Shown: one piece after another, positions 35,401 to 44,830 of the stretch | Layout: every line of letters starts with the position of its first letter | How positions within the stretch are numbered: position 1 is the first letter of the stretch | Origin: Rugalucina vietnamica | Taxonomy: Eukaryota; Mollusca; Bivalvia; Lucinida; Lucinidae | Direction: 5' to 3' | DNA: 64,000 nucleotides | Assembly (NCBI GenBank): GCA_964017185.1 | Contig: OZ024871.1 | Location: forward strand, 27,566,488 to 27,630,487 | Made by a program: the position numbers and the translations under genes | The notes under the pieces: generated by a model | Databases searched by the model: none | Told to the model about the DNA's origin: nothing | The model's input: the letters and a program-made list of their open reading frames with translations, nothing else

Positions 35401-36460
35401 CTGTTGGGAAACCACATTGTTGGTTTTTCCACGAGGCGGCTCATTTGTTGTACATTTTCAGATCTCCTATGCCATTGGTATTGCTGAGCCATTGTCCATC
35501 ACAGTTCTTAGTTATGGTACTTCTCATAAATCCGAAAGTGAACTTCTCAGAATCGTGAGGTCCAATTTTGATCTAAGACCAGGAAAAATTGTCAAGTAAG
35601 TCCGAATTGAAAGTCTCGCTGTATGGAAATAATGATAATGTTTAATTCATTTAAGCCTGGCGTCCCTTTTATGGGACAAAGGCAAACAGAATAGCCCCAG
35701 ATGGGACGCCGCAGAATGCGGCGTCCCATCTGGGGCTATTCTGTTTGCTTAGAGAAATTTCATTGAGAAATCAGATAGAAATTAAAAATCACTCCTAACA
35801 CCCCTAAAAATTAAAGTGGACTCATCCAATTGATAATGATGGGAGAATCTATTCGTCAAATATGGGTTAAAGTAATGGACAAACTTAGATATTAAAGTTG
35901 AAAAAGGAGAGTGTGATTTAGTGTCCGATCAGAGGACTCCAGAGTGAGAGGGTCCATGGTTCCATACCTACCTCTGCAATGTTGTGTACTTGAGCAAGAC
36001 GCATCAAAGCTCCTCAGCATTTTGGTAAATTCCAAGGAAGCAGTGGCTCCAGCCCGATATGAAAAAGATGTTAATTTGAATGATTAGCCATAATAAAGCA
36101 AGCAAAACAAATTCAGGAATGGTAAGAAAAAGTTCAATAGAACAGTGGTTTAAGACATATTTACTAAAACTATGTTGAAATCAAAAAGTTGTAAATCAGA
36201 AAAAGTAAAATATTGCTGATGTGTAAAAGGGTGAAAAATATTTAGATTGCATCCTAATGTTTTTCTTTCAAATGTTCAGATTCTTGAGAATCAACTCTGC
36301 AGTATATAGTTTGTTATTTGTTGATTGGCTTATTTCCCTTTGTTCTATATTTTTCAGAGAATTGAATTTACGAAGCCCAATATATCAGAAGACTGCCTGT
36401 TATGGACATTTTGGACGACCTGAATTCACTTGGGAACAAGCAAAACCATTGAAATTTTAA
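20463..36460 (+). CDS. MAT2A: S-adenosylmethionine synthetase (methionine adenosyltransferase II alpha type)
   Basis: Eight coding exons: 20463-20601, 25415-25615, 26698-26810, 28994-29137, 29681-29899, 34619-34801, 35462-35595, 36358-36460. All boundaries are GT-AG and phases agree, giving 411 residues (human MAT2A has 395). The enzyme makes AdoMet from methionine and ATP in cytosol and nucleus. Family signatures are present: [17 protein letters not shown] split by intron 1, [17 protein letters not shown] split by intron 3, [20 protein letters not shown] split by intron 5, the loop [16 protein letters not shown], and the terminal [12 protein letters not shown]. The extra length is at the N-terminus ([16 protein letters not shown]). 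No frameshift or missing catalytic motif is seen. The introns are crowded with repeats, and exon 7 begins 18 bp after a MITE. The last 3' splice site reads TTTTTCAG|AGAA. Confidence 0.96.
20926..22255 (-). mobile_element. Hairpin MITE, copy 15, split by a 1.1-kb element
   Basis: The reversed left part 20926-21054 ends GAATTGTACTATC, and the MITE resumes at 22177 with TGTAGCGAAAACAAAGGTGC and an AGCTTCGCGG-type stem. The far terminus is lost after about 22255. It lies in MAT2A intron 1. Confidence 0.85.
21055..22176. mobile_element. 1.1-kb DNA element with 27-bp inverted repeats
   Basis: The left end opens TAGCGTAATGCGACCAGTGA and the right end is its complement (ACTGGTCCCTTTACGCTA), with 2 mismatches in 27 bp. 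Subterminal copies of ACCAGTGATCGATC lie at 21086-21099 and, inverted, near 21947-21962. The insertion cleanly interrupts the MITE. No transposase is visible. Confidence 0.85.
22724..22776. repeat. Dispersed TTTTGTCTGGCAGACC repeat
   Basis: TTTCTGCTGGACATAATGGA and TTTTGTCTGGCAGACCAGCA recur with small changes at 30372-30428 (also in a MAT2A intron). The element's limits are unknown. Confidence 0.45.
22969..24847. mobile_element. Non-autonomous hAT-like element
   Basis: It begins CAGGGTTCGAA and ends TTGAACCCTG, flanked on each side by the 8-bp direct repeat ATGGTTTG (22961-22968 and 24848-24855). An 8-bp duplication with CAGGG ends is the hAT signature. Subterminal regions are rich in ACCCGGG palindromic motifs. 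No transposase is seen, and a second element is nested at 23266-24041. Confidence 0.85.
23266..24041. mobile_element. Nested element with TAGTGTTTCCCC ends
   Basis: The ends TAGTGTTTCCCC and GGGGAAACACTA are inverted repeats, flanked by related ATGATT sequences. Inside there are repeated AAAAAGGGCATGGCGCTGG units near 23948-24005. The ends resemble hAT elements; this is a tentative call. Confidence 0.65.
25616..26697. other. MAT2A intron 2, no recognised element
   Basis: AT-rich intronic DNA. I see no coding sequence or structured repeat. Confidence 0.5.
28143..28388. repeat. Fold-back repeat in MAT2A intron 3
   Basis: TTCTTACAGC, CACACGATGTGATGAAATGG and GCCTGATAGATTGGG at the left are mirrored by CCCAAATCTATCAGGC, CCATTTTGTCATGTGTCGTG and GCTGTAAGAA at the right. 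Confidence 0.75.
28534..28720 (+). mobile_element. tRNA-derived SINE in MAT2A intron 3
   Basis: A tRNA-like head (GTGGCTTAGTGG, then GTTTAAACCCC as box B) is followed by the GTGTCTTTGAGCAAGACAC core. Confidence 0.6.
29149..29555 (-). mobile_element. Hairpin MITE, copy 16, carrying a SINE
   Basis: A reversed copy in MAT2A intron 4. The unique half runs to 29279, then a SINE intervenes, then GCGAAAACAAATCAGATTTG continues with only a short stem remnant. Confidence 0.8.
29280..29511 (+). mobile_element. tRNA-derived SINE inserted in a MITE
   Basis: The head GTTTGCCGAGTGGTTAAGAG resembles a Ser/Leu-type tRNA. The body matches the complement of 16178-16425 and the 3' end is A-rich. It is bounded by the 13-bp duplication ACTATCTGTGTAG at 29267-29279 and 29512-29524, which is MITE sequence. 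Target-primed insertion is therefore clear. Confidence 0.92.
29975..30055. repeat. Fold-back with CGAGG centre
   Basis: TTCTTCATAA and GTTAAGGGT at the left mirror ACCCTTAAC and TTATGAAGAA at the right. The centre TTGCCTTGGCGAGGTGATTC matches the loop of the hairpin at 39214-39332. Confidence 0.7.
30856..31120 (+). mobile_element. tRNA-derived SINE in MAT2A intron 5
   Basis: TGTTGGCCTAGTGGTAGATC forms the tRNA-like head, followed by GTTGTGTCCTTGAGCAAGAC and a tail of AAAC repeats near 31098-31115. Confidence 0.65.
32103..34086 (+). repeat. Tandem array of ~450-bp units bounded by GCTCACCT / AGGTGAGC
   Basis: About four units start near 32180, 32650, 33110 and 33550. Each contains GCCAATCAAAGCCA, GGTCACATGACCAAGATGGC and TGACCTTGACCTATTT blocks. 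The array opens with AGCTCACC and a CGTCCGTCCGTCC stretch, and ends with CTCAGGTGAGCG and ACCATTGGTCCTCTGG. Related pieces lie at 9241-9839, 14293-14935 and 50225-51345. It is noncoding; short open frames in it are repeat-derived. Confidence 0.85.
35203..35443 (+). mobile_element. Hairpin MITE, copy 17 (near-perfect), abutting MAT2A exon 7
   Basis: The best-preserved copy in the window. Its ends TGAGCCGCC and GGCGGCTCA are exact complements. The central hairpin has ~32-bp arms (GCGAAAACAAAGGCGCAGAT at 35238 mirrored to about 35303). Its right end is 18 bp before the first base of exon 7, so any branch point must lie within the MITE. Confidence 0.95.
35682..35748. repeat. Perfect 32-bp hairpin in MAT2A intron 7
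   Basis: GCAAACAGAATAGCCCCAGA continues through TGGGACGCCGCA (35682-35713), then GAA, then the exact complement to 35748. It starts 87 bp after the exon 7 donor. Confidence 0.9.
35925..36100 (+). mobile_element. tRNA-derived SINE, degenerate, in MAT2A intron 7
   Basis: GGTCCATGGTTCCATACC in the head and TTGTGTACTTGAGCAAGACG in the core match the SINE family seen elsewhere. Confidence 0.5.
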
Positions 36461-38837
36461 TACCAGTATAGACTTACACCATGCCGTTTCAGATTTTATC
36501 ATTTTTAGCCGCGACACGAGAAAACCGGTCTTTGGGGTTTCCGAAAAAAACAAAGGTGCTGATCAGCTGTGCAGTATGCAGTAACTGCACAGCTGATCTG
36601 CGCCTTTGTTTTCGCATAGTCAAAAGTCCAGTTTTCTCATGACGGGACTCATTTTATTTATATCATGTTTTTACCAAAAGTTAAAACTTACCTTTTTTTA
36701 TGTGACAAGTTCTTAGATTGTTTTATCGATTAACAGACCACAGTAGTTAGAGGGCTAGACTGACGGCGTTTAACACAGGTTTTGATATACTTTTGACTAA
36801 AGCTACAAAAACATCCAATATTCATATACCATTCCATTCCTCGACATCAGGGAGAGGGAAAATAACATCGTAATTTCATATTAATCAGATTGGCTGAGAT
36901 TGTCGGTGGATGAAAATGTCCTGTCCGAAGATTTTCAGCCCTATTTTAATGATAAAAATGATCACTCTAATAATTTTAATTCTATGTTCTTACAAAACAA
37001 GTAGAACTAATGTAATACTTGTGTAATGATAATAACCAGCTAATTGACAATGTGATTTACTATGATAAAAAATAGGTAACAATAATACATTAATATCACA
37101 TATTCGGAGAAGGTTACAAAGAAGAAAAAAAGCTCGATTTAAAAGTTACCTAAGAACTGTGTTATTCTGCTCTTAGTTTTGCGGCGCCCTCTAGCTAGTG
37201 CAAGTATGGGCATTTTTAAGAAAATGCACATATTGTCTTGTGTTTATAAAAATTAATTGGAAAAGAGCACTATTTATAAACACTCGGGTCTGCGTTTAAA
37301 TTGTTGTGCTCAAAAACACCTGACACAGAATGTTTTTGTAATTTTGCAGTGTTGCTGTGTTTTAGTTTTTGTTGTGAAATTAAATACAAAACTTCCAATA
37401 CAACAACAACAAAAAAAAAAAAAAAACTTGGAAAAAATGAAAAATGTTTCAAAAACGAAAATGATATGACATTGTATACATGTATAGATTTATTGCATTT
37501 TAGAATGAAACAGGATCAAATGAATTGTCCATTTTGTTCTGTTTCTGTGTGTGTAAGAACATTTCATTTTTCGTCTTGTCCTGTTTAATTGTAAAAAATA
37601 TTGTATGATTTTGCTGTTTGTGTTGTATAGAATGCTGAATCTTTGACTATTTGTGACAAGTTTTTTGTGGAATGGACACAGTGGAACTAAGCTTAGATGG
37701 ATAGTGTGTAAGTTTGAAAACATTGCCTATTCCTAAGTCTTTGTGTAATTGTATGTACGCTGCAGGGTTTTATTGATTGGGTAAAACGTTTCAACACTCA
37801 AGTCCGAAATGAATGTGCTGAGCATGAAATTTCAACTGCTTATAAATTTTGAAATAGTCAAAAATTGTGGAATATTCAGGTTCAAAACACAATTATCCTG
37901 CTCATAAATGTTAAAATTCCAACAATTGTTGTTTTTTTAACTTTTATGAGCAGGATAAATTTTACTCTCAGCTGAGTTGAGCATGAAAAAAGTTATAACC
38001 TCAGGGTCAGGTCCTTTGACAATGCAACATAGTGGCTTAACAGATATGCTAATCTTGTTAACATGATTGCCAAAGTGCCAAAGTACGATTTGAAATTTGC
38101 TAAGACCATTGATCTAGAATATGACTCCTAAAGCAGTATTGCTGTGCAAAAATGACTAGATATTTATTGGTTATGATCATAATAATTTATTATTTAAGAA
38201 ATGCATCATATGAAAATATGATTCCAGCACACAATGTGATATAGAACCAAGCGCACAATATGACTAATTTGTGTACTTGTTGCCATAGATACCACAATGC
38301 AAGTGATTGAATGTGAAAACTATCATGACCCCAGAATGCTGAAAAAGCAAACTGAATTAAATAGCAAAATGATTTATATTGACTGATTTTTCTGTGCTGT
38401 GCATAGTTAATAAATAGAAATGACACAAATAGCCATATTAAAGCCCATAGCCACAGATAAGATTGGGTATTTTGTCTGAGAGCCATGCAAGACCAAACAT
38501 TTTCTACTTTATTCATGTGTAAATGAAGTATGTTTGACCTGTGAGAAGCTGGGTGGTAATTTGAATGTTTGTGATGACTTTTGATTTTGAGGTTTAAAAC
38601 CGACTATTTTGTAATTTAAATGCTTAACTAGCTGTGTGATAGTATGGATGCCAATTCTCATGCTCAACAGAAAATTTACCTTCTGTTTTGAAAGTGTTGT
38701 GTAAAATATTTTTATTTTGACATGTATCTTGATCATGTTTTAATTTGTTATTATTGAAGTGTTCAAACTGCATAAAAATCATTAAATTAAGCTGCATCAG
38801 TCTAGAGAAATATAAGCCATAACGTTAGCAATTATCT
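36461..38837 (+). other. Probable MAT2A 3' UTR and downstream DNA
   Basis: No gene is seen after the MAT2A stop codon. A shortened MITE occupies 36507-36652. A hairpin at 37893-37958 pairs TTATCCTGCTCATAAA with TTTATGAGCAGGATAA. An AATAAA at 38408-38413 is one possible polyadenylation signal, but the transcript end cannot be fixed from sequence. Confidence 0.35.
36507..36652 (+). mobile_element. Hairpin MITE, copy 18 (internal deletion)
   Basis: A 146-bp derivative of the CCGG-ended subfamily that retains both ends and a clean stem (CAGCTGTGCAGTATGCAGTA then ACTGCACAGCTGATC). It lies 47 bp after the MAT2A stop codon, so it is probably transcribed in the 3' UTR. The usual unique half is missing. 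Confidence 0.85.
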
Positions 38838-38935
38838 CTCTATATGCAAAAACAAAAGACACAGATCAGCTGTGCGGAAACAGCACAGGTGATCGGTGCT
38901 TTAGTTTTTGTATTACTGAAGTACAATCGTATACT
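38838..38935 (+). mobile_element. Hairpin MITE fragment
   Basis: The stem region remains (ACACAGATCAGCTGTGCGGA and CAGCACAGGTGATCGG), with the ends lost. Confidence 0.7.
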
Positions 38936-39213
38936 TTTTAAATTCCATCAGATATGAAAGTATCTGATGTACTTGATAATCTTCTGATCTCGTTTCGTAT
39001 ATCTGACTTGCTGCTCACATTACCAGGACACAAAATATTTGTTCTTTGACTCTTATTTTCTGATCAAGTATTTAGCTGATTTCTGGGGGTGCAGTGTATG
39101 TACTTGTTCATTGTGTGATTTTGTTACCTGTTCATTAGGAAAACTTGCCCATGCAATATATAGAGATTTTTTTCGCTTGTAAACATTGAAAATTTCATCA
39201 GAAAAATTTCGAT

Positions 39214-39332
39214 ATTTTTCTTATTTTTGCTCAAAACATAGATTGTGGGTACATGTTAGAAATGCCTCGGCGAGGCGGTTCTAACGAGTACCCACAATCT
39301 ATGTTTTGGAGCAAAAATAAGAAAAATAGGTA
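39214..39332. repeat. ~50-bp-arm hairpin with CGAGG centre
   Basis: ATTTTTCTTATTTTTGCTC, CATAGATTGTGGGTAC and GTTAGAA at the left are mirrored to 39332. The loop is TGCCTCGGCGAGGCGG, matching the fold-back at 29975-30055. Confidence 0.8.
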
Positions 39333-40033
39333 TACCCATGTAAACCCCAGTTTTACTATATAAAAGTGGGGTTTAAGGGGGTATTCGATACACGGACATG
39401 TTTTCCTGATGTTAACATGCACCTGAAAATCTTTCCGAAAATAGGAGAGATGCAAGGATCCTTTCTGTATGCGGTTTCCTTTGCATTGCTTGTATGTAGG
39501 TTTGCATATGGTAAAATCAGAAGAAAAGAAGAAAAAAATACCTTATTACGAAAAAATGATTAGGTTGTACCCTTTTGAAAGCAAGAAAAAATGTATATTA
39601 AAAACTGATTACATTGTACCCCTTTGAAAGTTTACCTTTCAACATTGTTCTTCATGCAGCTTATTTCTTCATAATGACATTGTAATGAATTCCAAGTGCT
39701 TCGGTGAAACAGTAAACAGTAAATGTTAACAATAAACAGTACAAAGTATAGAAATGTGTTGTAATGATATTGTTTCCATTTGACAATGTTTAAACAAGAA
39801 AGGATCTCTACTAACAAGCATAAAATCGTGGGGTAAATGTTTTAAAACTCGTAATTTATTATAGTAAGCAAAATTTGAAAGTGTATTATCAGGTATAAAT
39901 GTATGTATGTAAATCGTACAAAAAATGGATGTGGCTGCATTCCCAAATGCCAACAGGTAGAGATAACTCTTGATTATTGTACCTATCCAAATGTTTACAA
40001 TTTCTTGTACAACTTATGTACATGGAGAGAAAA

Positions 40034-40450
40034 GATAAGTTTCCTATGCAGTTTGCTATAAACCGAAGCAAAATTGATGTTGACGATATAAACCAGTTTT
40101 GGTTTTGTTGTTATTGCACATGCGCATCAATGGAACATGTTTTTCCAAACAGCTTAAATACCTATGTTGGTGAAAATCGTCCGCCCTCCCCCGCTTTTCG
40201 CTAACATATATTATGTAAATATATATTAGGTGACTCCAGTAAAAAGGATTTCTTGGGTCCAGGAAGATGGAATATACTTCAAAACAGTAATGGTCCCCAC
40301 TTTTCAATTTCCGATTGAAACAATGACCTTAGAGCAGGCTCCAATGATGTGCATGCGCAACAACAACAAAATCAAAACTTGTTTATGAAGACAACATCCA
40401 TTATGCTTCGGTTTATAGAAAAAGATGCAGCAAACTACATAGGAATCTAT
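40034..40450. repeat. Fold-back repeat, ~110-bp arms
   Basis: TATAAACCGAAGCAAAATTG, TTTTGTTGTTATTGCACATG and related blocks at the left have diverged complements at 40345-40450 (CATGCGCAACAACAACAAAA, CTTCGGTTTATAG). Confidence 0.65.
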
Positions 40451-40499
40451 TTTATCTCGACTGCATGAAGTGTGTAGAACTTGTAGGCACCCCGGTTGT

Positions 40500-41190
40500 C
40501 CACGTTCCCATGGGTGTGCGCGTCACACTTGCGGTATAATTTTCTAGGAGTCACTATCTTGACAACCACTCATCAGTTGGACCATAGATGCCCTGTAGAG
40601 TTAGCTGTCATTCCATTGCATCGGGCCCCTGTGTCCGGGCCAGGGGGTGAGGCTGTAGGTTAAAAAATAGAACACCTTCAAAAATGGCTTTTCTGTGGTA
40701 GTTTTCTAAAAGTCCATATCTTGACAACCACTCATCAGAAAGCATTGATACTTGGGCCATTGATACCCTGTAGGGTTGGCTTTCATTCCATGGCATTGGA
40801 CCCCTGGGTCCATGCCAGGGGGTGGAGCTAGACATTAAAATCTAGAACACCATTAATAATCTTTTCCGTGATGTAGTATTCTAGAAGTCTATATATTGAA
40901 AATCTTTTATCAGACGGCTTTTATACTCAGACCATAGGTATCCTGTAGGGGTGAGTTTCATTTCATGGCATCCCTGGGTTCATGCCTGGGGATGGGGCTA
41001 AAGGTTAAAAACTAGAACACTAAAAATGGATGTACTGCTGTGTAACCTTACAAAGAGTCCATATCTTGACAACAACTTATCATAAAGCATTCAAACTTCA
41101 TACACTTAAGGTTCCATGACATTGGTCCTCTTGGTAGGAGTAATGGGGGTGGGGTTAGAGGTCAAAATCTAGAACTCGCTGAAATATTTT
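40500..41190. repeat. ~170-185-bp tandem repeats
   Basis: About four diverged units share AGTCCATATCTTGACAACCA, CCTGTAGGGTTGGC and CATGCCAGGGGGTGG. They sit immediately before the reverse transcriptase remnant. Confidence 0.8.
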
Positions 41191-41763
41191 TTTTTTCTTT
41201 TTATTTCTAAATAGAAACATCTTGGGAAGATGGTTGGTCATTCATCTTTCAACTTTGTGACACTGACTTGTGTGTCATGATGGTAACATCGGATTGACAT
41301 TCTTCTGATGAAATACTGATACTGATGAAATGTCTGTAGTTAATGCCCACTTAAACGATTTACCTGTTAAGTTTTCTGTTTGTGTCAATGAAGGCCAAGA
41401 CAAACTTCCTACGATGTATTGGTTACCTAAGCTTCACAAAAGACCATACAAAGCTAGATTTATTGCAAATTCTAGCTCTTGTACTACTACTGAACTTTCT
41501 AAATTATTAAGTTCCTGTCTTACTGCTATCAAATCTCATGTTATAAGATACTGTGAGACAGTGTATGAAACTTCAAATAAAAATTGGTTTTGGTCAATAA
41601 AAATTCTGGTGAGGTGCTCAATAAATTGAAGTGTAGAGGATTCCGTGCGACGAGCTTGTCCACATATGATTTTTCTACTCTGTATATAACATTACCACAT
41701 AATCTAATTAAAGAAAAACTTCTGGATTTGATAGAGTGGGCCTTCAAAAGGGGTGCATACTAA

Positions 41764-43066
41764 TTGCCGGGAATGTCCGGGAAGATATGGTCGGGATGAA
41801 GGGGGTAGTGGTGGTTCTGGCTTTGTATCTCATTTAATATCTGTCAGAATTTAATGATTTTGCTATCAACATAAAAGTATTGTTGTAATCTCAATGATCA
41901 TATCAAATTTTGTAAAGTTTTATTTTGAAATGCCATTTTTATGGTTTGAAATTTCCGGGAAGATCCGGGAAGGTCCGCCGGAAAATTGGGGTAATGATGC
42001 TTTCGACTCTGTATCCCATCTTATGCTGACCAGAATTTTATTATTTTGATAGCAAAATAAAAGTATTGTTCCAATCTAAACATCTATGTAAAGAAATCTG
42101 GTAAAAAAAAAAATAGTTTCAGATGCCGTTTTTAGGGTTTGAAATTTCCGGGAAGATTCGCCGGGAAACTGGAGTAGTGGTGCTTTGGGCTCTGTATCTC
42201 GTCTAATAATCATTCGAATTTAAAATTGTTTGTATCAAAATAAAAGTATTGTTCTAATCTATCCGAAAATCGAACAAAATGTTTAAAAAAGTATTTTTTA
42301 ATGTTTATATTCGGGTTTGAAATTTCCGGGAAGATCAGTGAAAAATTATGTCAACACTTATATGTACATGTATGCTCATTAAATACTGAAAGTTGATTAA
42401 GTGCAATTATTTACGGATCATTAATTCGCAATTCAGTGTTAACGATCCGTGATCGGGACTAATTGGTTTGTTTGGCTCGGGAAGTGTGGCAAAAATTAAA
42501 ATGGTTAATATCGGCATTAGCAAACATTGAAAATAAGAATATTTGAAAAATAGCTTTATTTTTTTTATTTTTTTTCTTCTAAATTTCACGGTCACCTATG
42601 CCATCTATTATGTAATATGTTGTATCCTCGTCGGCTTTATAGCCTTTCGGAGTTCTGGATAAACTACTGTTCTACTCTGTTCTTGATTGTATTTAATACA
42701 TGTGCGCTTCAGTGATGACATTTCTGTTTGTTTACAAATGCTTAATTTAGAGTTTACAAATGCGATTTATGCTCTTGTGTGTTTGCCAGTAAAACTGCAA
42801 CATCCTGCAAGCACTCATCAGAACATGTTCTGGATGCAAATAATATGTATTAGTTATTAAAAATATGTTTAAAATAATTAAGGTTGTGGCTAACTTAGAA
42901 CTTATGCCAGGCCCAATATGAATTTCTTTTGAACAATTTAACAGATAGATAATTTGGGCCTCACTTCACGAGTTAAACAAACTCATTAGTCCCGATCACA
43001 GATCATTAACTATCAATTGAGAATTAACGACCCGTAAATGTTTGGGCATTAAAAACATGGTTCACT
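41764..43066. mobile_element. Insertion inside the reverse transcriptase gene
   Basis: The RT reading is interrupted after AAAAGGGGTGCATAC and resumes at TTGGCATGTAATGACAG. The insert holds ~175-bp tandem repeats (GAAATTTCCGGGAAGATC, 41775-42345) and then a MITE with inverted ends at 42409-43039. Confidence 0.75.
42409..43039. mobile_element. ~630-bp MITE with ~55-bp inverted repeats
   Basis: ATTTACGGATCATTAATTCG and GATCCGTGATCGGGACTAAT at the left are mirrored by ATTAGTCCCGATCACAGATC and GAATTAACGACCCGTAAAT at the right. Confidence 0.8.
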
Positions 43067-44037
43067 TTATTTGGCATGTAATGACAGAAAGGCTTTTTTC
43101 ACTTCCTCTGACCAAAGTCGGTACACTTTGGTCATGTTCGAATGTGTGCGACGCCTTATCCTATCCTCTGGATAATATGTACATATTAGATTTGGGACCA
43201 AGTTATACAGACAAATTGTTGGAATTCCGATGGGTACAAATTGCGCACCTATCGTAGCTGATTTATTTTTATACTGCTACGAAAGAGATTTCATGGATTC
43301 TCTTAACCATGATAATCAAGCTGATGTTATCGAGGCTTTTAATTCCACTTCTAGGTACCTCGATGACCTTTTAAACATTGACAACCCTTATTTTGAAGGT
43401 ATGGTCAATCAAATTTATCCATCTGAACTACAGTTGAACAAAGCCAATATCTCGGATACCGAAGCCCCCTTTTTAGATCTACATCTTTCTGTTGCAAATG
43501 GATTTGTTTCTTCTAAAATTTATGATAAACGCGATGACTTTGATTTTGATGTAGTAAATTTTCCATTTTTGGATGGTGACGTTCCTCGTCGTGCTTCTTA
43601 TGGTGTATACATTTCGCAACTTATTAGGTTTGCTAGAGTCTGCAATCATGTTACAGACTTCAACGCTCGAAATAAATGTTTAACGGCCAAACTTCTCCAA
43701 CAGGGCTATCGGTATCATAAACTTCGCACCTTTTCTAAATTTTATCGTAGACACTGAATTGATTTCCAAATATAATGTTGGGTTAAAGACGCTTTTAAAT
43801 GAGGGCCTTTCGGAACCAGAATTTTATGATGACTTGGTTTACAAATTTAAGAAACTTATAGGAAGTAATGATTTTTCTTTTCAGTTTAGAAAAATCATAA
43901 CACGTTACAGACGTATAGGTTATAACTTAAATGTTATGCGACAGTCTGCATGCTTAGTTTTTAGCCCAATCATGGTTGATAACTATGCTGCTTTCTTTAA
44001 TTGCACGCCGTCAGACTCTATGATGGCCCCGACTTAA

Positions 44038-44830
44038 AGCTATTCATTTGTTGGTTGGGACCGGAGCTTCTTGTCTGTTGCTTGGCCCACCGGGGTCCAA
44101 TTGATGTTTTTCTTTTGCTCCGGAGTTAGTAAGTTATTCGGCGCCCAGGGATCTCCATCGTCGGGCAGCTTACTGAATCTGTGAGTCATCAGGATGTTTA
44201 TCATGATTTATTTGTTTGTTCTTGATGATTCATTGACTAACTAACTAAATGTTATGAACCACTGCAGAAGCTGAGGGTGAGGTTATGGCCATGTGAAATC
44301 GATTTAAGCCCGCCAGTAACTTTGTGTTGCTGATCGTTCCAAGTCGATACTTCTGTGGTGGTTCTTTTTGTTGTATGTCTTGGTGTTTAAAATTTTTGTG
44401 CTGTTGGCGCCTCATGTATGTTTTCATATTTTCAGTTAAGTTAAGGTAATTGAGTGGCCACCTATTGGGAAAATAGCTGCTCATTCGGCGTACGAAATGT
44501 TTTCATGGTATAAGTGCCTGATTGCTAGTTTGGTTTTATCCCACCTCGGTTTTTGGAGTGGGAACCTTTTTCTGATTGCGCCTTTTCCTGAGCTTTGTAC
44601 CTTCCCAGTGATTTTGCCTTATATCAATTAGTATATTTTCGTGCTTCTTTCAGATTATGAGTGAGTATGACCAGACCTTTGACCCCAATATAATTATAGG
44701 TCAATGTGACCTAACTTCATGATTTTTCCCTATATCATGACAACTGGTATAGTTTCATACTCTTTCATATAATGGGAGGGGGAGCTGATGATAATTACTA
44801 AGGGATAATTTTGCCTTGGTGCAACGAAGA
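44038..44830. other. Probable 3' tail of the retroelement and unassigned DNA
   Basis: The GC-rich text just after the RT end (GGAGCTTCTTGTCTGTTGCT) may be its 3' untranslated part. Nothing else is recognised. Confidence 0.35.

Larger units (their letters stand above)
41330..44037 (+). pseudogene. Retroelement reverse transcriptase, broken and interrupted
   Basis: A decayed reverse transcriptase. The 5' part (41330 to about 41763) encodes MYWLPKLHKRPYKARFIANS, then shifts frame and continues with LSTYDFSTLY, the first catalytic-Asp region. The 3' part resumes near 43067 with NDRKAFFTSSDQ, then GIPMGTNCAPIVADLF and the catalytic RYLDDLLNI, then a C-terminal region ending DSMMAPT at 44037. There are frameshifts near 41590, 43220 and 43755 and an insertion at 41764-43066. 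The GIPMG and YLDD motifs show RT identity. It resembles Penelope-like or related elements that are common in aquatic invertebrates, but the lineage is uncertain. It cannot be functional as it stands. Confidence 0.8.

Noticed and set aside
35202..35558. A 118-codon frame that overlaps MAT2A exon 7
   Set aside because: It reads through a MITE hairpin into the intron-exon boundary in a frame different from the synthetase.
36461..39500. METTL16-type UACAGAGAA hairpins in the MAT2A 3' UTR as in vertebrates
   Set aside because: No exact motif was noticed by eye; only the last 3' splice site resembles it, reported separately as speculative.
43230..43757. A standalone 175-codon protein gene
   Set aside because: It is the catalytic C-terminal piece of the broken reverse transcriptase, whose N-terminal piece lies before the insertion.
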